Shown: one piece after another, positions 57,738 through 64,000 of the stretch
Layout of the letters: each line of letters begins with the position of its first letter
Position numbering within the stretch: the first letter of the stretch is position 1
DNA from: Candidatus Ozemobacteraceae bacterium
GTDB lineage: Bacteria; Muiribacteriota; Ozemobacteria; Ozemobacterales; Ozemobacteraceae
NCBI GenBank assembly: GCA_035373905.1
Contig: DAOSOK010000005.1
Span: forward strand, 1-64,000
Reading direction: 5' to 3'
DNA: 64,000 nucleotides
Notes under the pieces: model-generated
Database searches by the model: none
Told to the model about the DNA's origin: nothing
What the model saw: only the letters and a program-made list of their open reading frames with translations
Made by a program: the position numbers and the translations under genes

Positions 57738-58858
57738 GCGAGAATCTCCCGCAGGGCGCTCAGCAGAAACTCGAACTCGGCGGGCGTGTGAAGACGGGAC
57801 GGTGCCAGCCGGACCGCGCCCGAAGGGAACGAACCCAGCGTCTGGTGGGCGAGTGGCGCACAGTGCAGGCCGGCCCGAACCTCGATGCCGAACCGCTCGC
57901 TGAGTCGGGTGGCGATGACGGACGGATCGAGCCGATCGTGCCGGAACGAGAACAGGTTCCCCTGCCGCTCAGGATCTGCCGCGCGAAGCATGGTCACTCC
58001 CGGAAGCCCGGCCACGGCATCGATGAAGGCCATGTATTCCTGGCGGGTGTGGCCCGGGGCCGGCGAATGCTCGACGGCCGCCAGCAGGCCGAAGATCCCG
58101 GCGATGTTGCCGGTGCCGGCCTCGAAGAGATCGGGGGCGAACGCGGGCATGGCCGTGCTTTCCGAGACGCTGCCGGTGCCGCCGTAGACGAGGGGTTCAA
58201 CCTCTTCGGGCCGCCGGATGAATACGCCTCCGGTGCCGGTTGGGCCCAGCAGGCTCTTGTGGCCCGTGAAGGCCACGAAGTCGAGCTTCCAATCGTCGAT
58301 GCACAGTTCCGTCGCTCCGGCCGACTGGGCGGCATCGACCAGCAGGGGAATCTCGCCGCATGCCTCGCGAATATCCTTCAGGGGCTGGATGAGACCGTTC
58401 ACGTTGCTCTGGTGGCTGACGACCAGCAACCGAGTGCGCGGCGTGAGAACGCGGCGAATTTCGCCGACCCGCACCAAGCCGTCCGGTTCGGCGGGCAGCG
58501 TCCGCCAGACGATGCCCCGAAGCCGCTGAAGAGCGGCCAGAGGCCGCGTGACGGCGTGGTGCTCGAGCGGCGAGACCAATACCTCATCGCCCGTTCGCAG
58601 GAAACCCTGCAAAACGAGATTCAGACCGGTCGTGGCGTTGGGCTGGAACGCCAGGCACTCGGGCCGGCCGATGCCCAGCAGCGCGGCGAGACGGTCCCGG
58701 GCGGCTTCGAGCGTGCGGCTGACCTCGACCGCCCGCGGATAGGCGCTGCGGCCGTACGGCCCGCCCAGTTCCGCGAGATATCGACTCACCGCCCGGGCAA
58801 CCTCGGGCGGTTTGGGAAACGAAGTCGCGCCGTTGTCGAAATATTTATTGATATACAA
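57734..58858 (-). CDS. Class V aminotransferase (cysteine desulfurase-like, TIGR01977 type)
   Basis: A 374-residue PLP enzyme. The PLP lysine lies in F-T-G-H-K-S-L-L-G-P, the substrate-binding A-T-T-G-L-N sits near the N-terminus and an active-site Cys is in A-G-L-H-C-A-P. This family member accompanies SelD and molybdenum hydroxylase maturation genes in other bacteria, and would release sulfur or selenium from cysteine or selenocysteine. It overlaps selD by 4 bases and follows yedF by 11 bases. Cytoplasmic. Confidence 0.9.
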   Translation of the reverse strand: MYINKYFDNGATSFPKPPEVARAVSRYLAELGGPYGRSAYPRAVEVSRTLEAARDRLAALLGIGRPECLAFQPNATTGLNLVLQGFLRTGDEVLVSPLEHHAVTRPLAALQRLRGIVWRTLPAEPDGLVRVGEIRRVLTPRTRLLVVSHQSNVNGLIQPLKDIREACGEIPLLVDAAQSAGATELCIDDWKLDFVAFTGHKSLLGPTGTGGVFIRRPEEVEPLVYGGTGSVSESTAMPAFAPDLFEAGTGNIAGIFGLLAAVEHSPAPGHTRQEYMAFIDAVAGLPGVTMLRAADPERQGNLFSFRHDRLDPSVIATRLSERFGIEVRAGLHCAPLAHQTLGSFPSGAVRLAPSRLHTPAEFEFLLSALREILA

Positions 58859-58869
58859 AGAGGCTTCCC

Positions 58870-59481
58870 TTACGGAGTGAAAACCGTGCCGGCAGAGGCG
58901 ATGGTCTGCATGATGTCATACATATTGGAAACGCGGCCGACGAGCAGTTTCTGCTTCAGGTCGAAATAGTCGAGACAGGTGCCGCAAACCAGGATGCGTA
59001 TGCCGTGCGACTCGAGGTCGCGAAGGGCCGGCAGAACCGGGGAGTTCTCGCAAGCCAGGTTCACGCCGGCGTTGTAAAGCAGGATGGCGGAAGGCAGCGG
59101 CGTCGTCTCCCTGATCGAATTGATGCACGCCTGCATCAGGATCTTCCCCAGTTCCTCGCTTCCGGTGCCCATGAAGAGCCGGTTCAGCACCAGGACGTAG
59201 GGTCTGGCGGCGCCGTCGGGCCGGCAATACTCGTCGGGACGGGGCCCGGTCGCGGACGGCGTCACGGCCGTGGCGCGAATCGTGAACGTCTCGCCTGTTT
59301 CCGTGCAGGCGGGCTTGCATCCGTAATCCTGAAGGAAACGCACCACGTTGTCGCGCGCCGTTGCGTTATCCAGAAGCACCTCGATTTGATCTCCCGCGGC
59401 GGTCTCGCTCAACGCCTTTTTCACGAGAATGAGCGGTCTGGGGCACAGCATTCCGCGTGCATCGATCCGCTTCTCACTCAT
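58870..59481 (-). CDS. yedF: Selenium metabolism protein YedF
   Basis: A 203-residue protein with an N-terminal TusA/SirA-like domain (G-M-L-C-P-R-P motif, about residues 10-17) and a C-terminal DsrE-like domain with V-C-G-T-C-L-D-Y. This two-domain layout is that of YedF (TIGR03527), which occurs with selenium genes and probably relays selenium or sulfur. It is followed by an A/T-rich leader (59482-59530) on the minus strand, and AAGGAGA precedes its ATG. It sits between the YqeC and desulfurase genes. Confidence 0.9.
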   Translation of the reverse strand: MSEKRIDARGMLCPRPLILVKKALSETAAGDQIEVLLDNATARDNVVRFLQDYGCKPACTETGETFTIRATAVTPSATGPRPDEYCRPDGAARPYVLVLNRLFMGTGSEELGKILMQACINSIRETTPLPSAILLYNAGVNLACENSPVLPALRDLESHGIRILVCGTCLDYFDLKQKLLVGRVSNMYDIMQTIASAGTVFTP

Positions 59482-59508
59482 GTCTGTTCTCCTTGCGCAA
59501 ATATATAA

Positions 59509-60207
59509 TCATAAATGTATAATATCGTCGCCGTGAGACATGTGGATGCCGGCAAGGCGGTTTGCGTGCGGGTGAGCTTCGAGGGCGGCGGGGATGCCCT
59601 GGTCAGGGCCGGTCACGACCACGTGAAAGGCCGCGCCGGGCGGCACGGCGCGGATCCAACCAGCCTCGTCGAGAATCACCCGAGCCACATCCTCCGACGT
59701 GACCGTCGCTCCGATGGGCCGGCCGGTTATAGCGGAAAATAGCTCGGGACGATGGACATGCACGGCATCGAGCGGTGTTCCGACGCACCAGCCGCCGACC
59801 ACGGCGACGATGCAGGAGGCTTCGGCCGCGACCACCGGTTCGTGCGGTGCATGAGCTTTGACCGGCCGCTCGGCCGAGCCGTCGGCTTCGACGATCAGGC
59901 GTCGCGCGAACGCTTTGAGCGACATCGCTTCGCCGGCGGAGAACCCGTGACATTTGCCCCCTTCGATTCTGCTTGCGACCACGATCATCGGAGCCGGCCG
60001 CTCGCGCAGGCCCGTGACGATCGAGGTGAAATCACCGATCCGCACGTCGGAACATGCGTTCGTTTCATGCGGCCAGATCTTCGTCGTGGTGGTGCAGATC
60101 GCGCGTTCGCCTCGCGCGGCCCAGGCGGAGGCGAGCCGGAACATCAGGGTCGTCTTGCCGCCGCCGCCGATGAGCCAGACGTCGTCGTAATCGAACAGGG
60201 GGATCAT
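59509..60207 (-). CDS. yqeC: Selenium-dependent hydroxylase accessory protein YqeC
   Basis: A 232-residue putative nucleotide-binding protein. The N-terminus has a Walker-A-like I-G-G-G-G-K-T-T-L (about residues 13-21); later come V-E-A-D-G-S-A-E-R-P-V-K and V-V-G-G-W-C-V-G. This matches YqeC (TIGR03172), found only beside selenium-dependent molybdenum hydroxylases. It overlaps yqeB by 4 bases and is followed by yedF. It probably helps install selenium into the molybdenum site; the reaction is unknown. Confidence 0.9.
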   Translation of the reverse strand: MIPLFDYDDVWLIGGGGKTTLMFRLASAWAARGERAICTTTTKIWPHETNACSDVRIGDFTSIVTGLRERPAPMIVVASRIEGGKCHGFSAGEAMSLKAFARRLIVEADGSAERPVKAHAPHEPVVAAEASCIVAVVGGWCVGTPLDAVHVHRPELFSAITGRPIGATVTSEDVARVILDEAGWIRAVPPGAAFHVVVTGPDQGIPAALEAHPHANRLAGIHMSHGDDIIHL

Positions 60208-60992
60208 CGGCCGACGAGGGAAAACCGGTTCAGGATCGCTTCCAGCACGGCACCGCTGATCGTGCGGCTTTTGTCCGACACGGTGAAGCAGGCGCGAACC
60301 TCGCCGCGCGGGTCGACGTCTGCCAGTTTGGTGTTCAGCGTGATTGTCACACCGTCGTGCAGGATGCCCCGAAGGACCCCGGAGATTCGCGTGTAAACAG
60401 GTTCTTCACCGACCCAAGCCACCAGGTCTCCGGCCTGGACCAGATCGCCGATCGCACGGATCCCGCGCACCTGGCCCGCTGCCGGTGCCCGCAGAACCCG
60501 ACCCGCCGCGACGCCGCCGATGGCTCCTGGAACGCCGGTGTCGGCAGAGGCGCTGCCCGTCTCGATCAACCGGCCGAGATCGTGACCCCGGTTGGTTTCG
60601 ACGACGAGGTGCGCATCGCGGCCGCAGACGGCCCCCGGGCCCAGGCTGAGAACCAGCGGGGCCTGCGCGACGGATGTTCCGCCCGGCCGCTTGAGCATGC
60701 GGGCATCGATCAGGACATCGGGGTGCCACGCCGCAATCAGCCTCGCTTCGGGATCGACGATCACGACAACGTGGTCGAGATGGGCAGGGAGCGGGGTATC
60801 TGACTCCAGGCGACGTCCCCGAACGCCTTCCACCACGATTTCGCCGTCCCAGACGGCGCTGCAGAAGGACACGGCCCGCCGGATCGCGAGCGGCTCGCTC
60901 ACCTCGGTCATGGCCACCTCGAACCCGGCGCGGAACAGCCGGTGTGCCGTGCCGCTGGCGAGCTCGCCCGCCCCGAGGATGAGCACCTTCAT
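60204..60992 (-). CDS. yqeB: Selenium-dependent hydroxylase accessory protein YqeB
   Basis: A 262-residue protein with an N-terminal Rossmann motif I-L-G-A-G-E-L-A-S-G and a central G-G-T-S-V-A-Q-A pattern, later G-A-V-C-G-R-D and G-x-I-G-G-V-A-A-G-R-V-L-R-A-P. This is YqeB (TIGR03309), an XdhC/CoxF-type accessory protein of selenium-dependent molybdenum hydroxylases. It overlaps both the MocA-like gene and yqeC by 4 bases. Cytoplasmic. Its redox or cofactor-carrier role is inferred from the family. Confidence 0.9.
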   Translation of the reverse strand: MKVLILGAGELASGTAHRLFRAGFEVAMTEVSEPLAIRRAVSFCSAVWDGEIVVEGVRGRRLESDTPLPAHLDHVVVIVDPEARLIAAWHPDVLIDARMLKRPGGTSVAQAPLVLSLGPGAVCGRDAHLVVETNRGHDLGRLIETGSASADTGVPGAIGGVAAGRVLRAPAAGQVRGIRAIGDLVQAGDLVAWVGEEPVYTRISGVLRGILHDGVTITLNTKLADVDPRGEVRACFTVSDKSRTISGAVLEAILNRFSLVGR

Positions 60993-61558
60993 GCCCGTGT
61001 CTCCAGGTCGGCGGGCGTATCGAGATCGAAGAACACGCCGGAATCGTCGACGGGAACGAGCGTCAGATCGGCGGCATGCCGCTGGAGAATGGCCCGGCCG
61101 CCCTGGTCGCCCGTCAGTTCCCGAAGGGCGGGGAAATGATACGCGCCGAACACCACCGGGTGGCCGCGTTTCCCGGCGAAGACAGGCGCGACGATCGCGC
61201 GCGGGCCGAGCGGCCGCCAGGCGGCGATGAGGGCGGCGATGGTGGCCGGGGCGATCTCCGGCATGTCCGCAAAGCCGAAGACAATCGCTTCGGTTCCGGA
61301 GGGGAGTGCGTTGGCGGCAAGCCGGAACGAACTGCCCATGCCCTCGTCGGCGTTGTCATTGACGAGCAGGCGGACCCGGGGGCGCTGGCTGGCCGGGTCG
61401 GGGTGCCGTCGGACGAGCAGGATCTCGTCGAGCTCCGGCACCGCCGCCCAGCGGTCGAGCGTGGCCCCGAGAACCGTCGTTCCTCGCCACGGCAGGCCGA
61501 GTTTGTCGCGGCCCATCCGCCGCGAGGCCCCCGCGGCGAGGAGAATCCCCAGGATCAT
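60989..61558 (-). CDS. MocA/YgfJ-like molybdenum cofactor nucleotidyltransferase
   Basis: A 189-residue nucleotidyltransferase. The N-terminal L-L-A-A-G-A-S-R-R-M-G-R-D-K-L signature and the D-M-P active-site Asp segment (F-A-D-M-P) are those of MocA/MobA-like enzymes, which add CMP or GMP to molybdopterin. In selenium hydroxylase clusters the member is YgfJ-type. The G-H-P-V-V-F-G motif completes the fold. It begins 9 bases after the hydroxylase stop and overlaps yqeB by 4 bases. Confidence 0.9.
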   Translation of the reverse strand: MILGILLAAGASRRMGRDKLGLPWRGTTVLGATLDRWAAVPELDEILLVRRHPDPASQRPRVRLLVNDNADEGMGSSFRLAANALPSGTEAIVFGFADMPEIAPATIAALIAAWRPLGPRAIVAPVFAGKRGHPVVFGAYHFPALRELTGDQGGRAILQRHAADLTLVPVDDSGVFFDLDTPADLETRA

Positions 61559-61567
61559 CTCGGTTCC

Positions 61568-64000
61568 TTACGAAATCCGTCCGAGGGCCCGCAGAATCTT
61601 CTCGGGTGTGAACGGCCAGCTCCGGATCCAGACCCCGACCGCATCGTGAATGGCGGCCGCGATGACCGGGGCCGCGCCGTTGCACGAGATCTCGGAGATC
61701 GATTTCGCCCCCATCGGGCCGAACGGATCGTTGGTGTCGATGAGAACGGCCTTGAAATCCTCGGGCAGGTCGCCCATCTGAGGCACCTTGTAGTCGATGA
61801 AGTTCGGGTTGAGGCAGCGGCCCTTCTCGTCGAAGATCATCTCCTCGTAGAGGCTGTGGCCGATCGTCTTGAGAACGCCGCCGTAGATCTGGCCGAGCGC
61901 GAGCTCCGGGTTGATCGGCGTTCCGGCATCCTGCAGAGCGTAGTATTTCTTGAGATATACTTTTCCGGTGCGGGTGTCGACGGCGACCTCGCAGAAGTGG
62001 GCGCCGTAGGGGAACGAGCCCTTGTCGGTGATGAAGTGGGCCGTCGAGATCAGTTGACCGTGGCCCGTGCCGCTCTGTGTGCGGCGGGCGATCTGCTCGT
62101 ACGTGACCTCGCCGGAAAGCCCCCTGACCACGCCGGGCCAGGCGAGCTCGAGGTTGTTCTCGGGCTCCTGGAGCATGTCCGCGGCTTCCCGGATCAGCTT
62201 TGCCTTCATGTTCAGCGCGGCGTTGAGGGCGGCGCCGCCCGAGAAATACGTGCCGGACGAAGCGTAGGCGCCCACGTCGAACGGCGTGGAGTCGGTGTCG
62301 GCGGCCAGCACGGCCACGTGTTCCATCGGCACCTTCAGGGTCTCGGCGGTCAGTTTGACCGCGACGGTTTCGAGCCCGGTTCCGAGGTCGGTGCCGCCCG
62401 ACAGCACCATGAAGGTGCCGTCGCCGAACTGCATGATGGCCGCGTTCGCCGAGTCGAGGCCGGGCAGGCCGGAGCCCTGCTGGATGATCACGACGCCCTG
62501 GCCGATCTTCACGTCGGGGTCGTCGCTCGCATCTTTTTTGCCCCAGTTGATGAGCTTTTTGCCCTGTTCGAGGGCCGGCCCGAGGCCGCAGGTCTGGACG
62601 AGCTGGGGCGTGCCTTCGCGGCCTTCGCCGAGGCAGCGCAGGATCTCGAGCATGACCCCTTCGCGCACCCGGTTCTTCTCGAGGAAGGCGAGCTGGTCCA
62701 TACCGAGTTTTTCGGCCATCTCGGCGGCGGCGAGCTGGAGGGCGAACGAGCCCTGCGGCGCGCCGTAGCCCTGGTAGGCGCCGGTCGGGGAAATGTTCGA
62801 GTAGTAGGTATGGACGTCGAACCGCACGTTGTCGCAGAGGAACAGCGGAAGGGCCTTGGAACAGGCGTTCATCGGCACGGTGAGACAGTGCGAGCCGTAG
62901 GGGCCGGTGTTGGCCTCGAGGTCCATGTGGATCGCCGTAAGGCGGCCGTCTTTCTTCGCGCCGAGTTTGACGCGCACCTTCATCGTGTGGCGGGTGCGCG
63001 AGTTGATGAACTCGTCCTCACGCGTGTAGCGGTACAGCACGTCGCGGCCGGTGATCCAGGTGGCCCAGGCGGCCACTTCCTCGAGCACCATGTCCTGTTT
63101 CGCGCCGAACCCGCCGCCCACGCGCTCCTTGACGACGCGGAGACGGTTCTCCTTCACGCCGAGAATGCGGGCAATGATGCGGCGCACGTGCGACGGCACC
63201 TGCGTCGAGGCGTGGATGACCAGACGGTCGCCATCCATGCGGCTGTAGGCGATGTGGGGCTCGACGGGGGTGCACTGCACCTGGGCCGTCTCGTAGGTCT
63301 GTTCGAACACGACCTCGGCCTCGGCGAATCCCTTCTCGATATCGCCGATCCCGCCGTGGACCGATGCGGCCAGGTTGCGGTGCGGATCGGCATGGATCGG
63401 GAACTGGTAGATGATCTTGCCTTCGCGCGGGTCGACGTTCTTGTTATAGCTATCGATATCTTTCGGCGCGCCGACCACATACTCGACATGGGCGTTGTGG
63501 ACGATCGGGGCCCCGGGGCGCTTGGCCTCGTCGATGGTGAAGACGCCGGGCAGAACCTCGTATTCGACCTCGATCAGCTTCAGGGCTTCGGCAGCGATCT
63601 CGAGCGTCTCGGCGACGACGGCGGCGACGCGGTCACCGACGTGGCGAAGCTTCTGGTCGAACATCCGGCGGTCGTACGGCGAGGGCTCGGGGAAGCCCTG
63701 GCCGGCCGGGTTGTACCAGACGTCGGGGCAGTTCTTGTAGGTGAACACGGCGACGACGCCGGGAAGCGCCTCGGCGCGGGTGGTGTCGATACGCGTGATA
63801 TAAGCGTGCGCATGCGGGCTGGGGAGAACCTTGAGATGGCAGTGGCCCGGCCGCACCCGGTCCTCGACGAAGGCCGCTTCGCCCCGGGCGAGCAGGTAGC
63901 CGTCGAGCTTGCCGTGGGCGGCGCCGACGTAGCGCATTCCCTCGCGGAATTTCGGCATCTCGAAGGGCGTGGCGGGATCGCGGCGGCGCGCGATGGCCAG
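61568..64000 (-). CDS. Molybdenum hydroxylase large subunit, probably selenium-dependent (5' end beyond window)
   Basis: At least 796 residues of a xanthine-dehydrogenase-type molybdopterin-binding subunit. Conserved pieces include R-V-G-G-G-F-G-A-K, a Mo-site P-T-G-A-Y-Q-G-Y-G-A-P-Q and a near-C-terminal M-G-A-K-S-I-S-E, the usual active-site Glu region. The frame remains open past the ATG at 63958 to the window edge, and no ribosome binding site precedes that ATG, so the gene probably starts outside, possibly with a fused 2Fe-2S part as in selenium-dependent xanthine dehydrogenases. Its maturation genes follow directly. The substrate, purine or nicotinate-like, is unknown. Confidence 0.88.
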   Translation of the reverse strand: MAIARRRDPATPFEMPKFREGMRYVGAAHGKLDGYLLARGEAAFVEDRVRPGHCHLKVLPSPHAHAYITRIDTTRAEALPGVVAVFTYKNCPDVWYNPAGQGFPEPSPYDRRMFDQKLRHVGDRVAAVVAETLEIAAEALKLIEVEYEVLPGVFTIDEAKRPGAPIVHNAHVEYVVGAPKDIDSYNKNVDPREGKIIYQFPIHADPHRNLAASVHGGIGDIEKGFAEAEVVFEQTYETAQVQCTPVEPHIAYSRMDGDRLVIHASTQVPSHVRRIIARILGVKENRLRVVKERVGGGFGAKQDMVLEEVAAWATWITGRDVLYRYTREDEFINSRTRHTMKVRVKLGAKKDGRLTAIHMDLEANTGPYGSHCLTVPMNACSKALPLFLCDNVRFDVHTYYSNISPTGAYQGYGAPQGSFALQLAAAEMAEKLGMDQLAFLEKNRVREGVMLEILRCLGEGREGTPQLVQTCGLGPALEQGKKLINWGKKDASDDPDVKIGQGVVIIQQGSGLPGLDSANAAIMQFGDGTFMVLSGGTDLGTGLETVAVKLTAETLKVPMEHVAVLAADTDSTPFDVGAYASSGTYFSGGAALNAALNMKAKLIREAADMLQEPENNLELAWPGVVRGLSGEVTYEQIARRTQSGTGHGQLISTAHFITDKGSFPYGAHFCEVAVDTRTGKVYLKKYYALQDAGTPINPELALGQIYGGVLKTIGHSLYEEMIFDEKGRCLNPNFIDYKVPQMGDLPEDFKAVLIDTNDPFGPMGAKSISEISCNGAAPVIAAAIHDAVGVWIRSWPFTPEKILRALGRIS

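Noticed and set aside
1..64000. CRISPR arrays, tRNA, rRNA, prophage or IS transposase
   Set aside because: No regularly spaced repeats, tRNA-like cloverleaf or transposase motif was seen. The repeated palindrome has irregular, distant copies.

Overview
This is a dense, GC-rich stretch of a bacterial chromosome. It has about 55 protein-coding genes, many in runs that overlap by 4 bases (ATGA), and I saw no rRNA, tRNA, CRISPR array, transposase or phage gene. The gene content is not typical of a well-known model genus: RecBCD and SbcCD, a type IV pilus-type ATPase with an added kinase-like domain, CHASE2/FecR/cyclase signalling, and a labile-selenium molybdenum hydroxylase operon. This fits an uncultured Gram-negative-type lineage. 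A Riflebacteria/Ozemobacteria-like bacterium is only a guess. A roughly 27-base near-palindromic repeat recurs at four places between genes.

Layout. 0.1-6.7 kb: small zinc-ribbon proteins (including a tandem pair of internally duplicated, unrecognised proteins), a SWIM / MoxR / VWA-metallopeptidase operon, and small unknown genes. 6.8-23 kb: DNA-end processing, with recC-recB-recD translationally coupled to an N-formylglutamate amidohydrolase gene, a Phd/VapC toxin-antitoxin pair with its own promoter-operator, and sbcD-sbcC. 23-34 kb: a LysM protein, a penicillin-binding transpeptidase, a ClpB-like single-ATPase protein, a TPR protein, a PilB/GspE ATPase fused to a histidine-kinase ATPase domain, a secreted protein, and a pseudouridine synthase. 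34-38 kb: a CHASE2 adenylate cyclase, a FecR-like protein and a degenerate cyclase. 38-41.6 kb: a five-gene flavin/iron-sulfur dehydrogenase operon of the proline/sarcosine/opine dehydrogenase type. 41.6-53.4 kb: membrane and exported proteins, two metallopeptidases, a CXXC/ferredoxin/TlpA redox set, a methyltransferase, an acetyltransferase and RsgA.

53.8-56.4 kb: a fluoride (crcB-type) riboswitch with an intrinsic terminator lies directly upstream of a plasma-membrane H+-ATPase (P3A type). The natural reading is that fluoride induces proton export. 56.5-64 kb: a minus-strand operon for a selenium-dependent molybdenum hydroxylase, made of the hydroxylase large subunit (cut by the window edge), a MocA-like nucleotidyltransferase, YqeB, YqeC, YedF, a class V cysteine desulfurase-like protein, and SelD carrying an N-terminal DUF3343-like domain. 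Together these would mobilise selenium from selenocysteine or cysteine-type donors, activate it as selenophosphate and install it with the molybdenum cofactor.

The most notable items are the riboswitch-controlled proton pump, the pilus ATPase/histidine-kinase fusion, the SelD fusion inside a complete hydroxylase maturation operon, and the four-module zinc-ribbon pair. Family assignments rest on motif recognition by eye. No database search was run.
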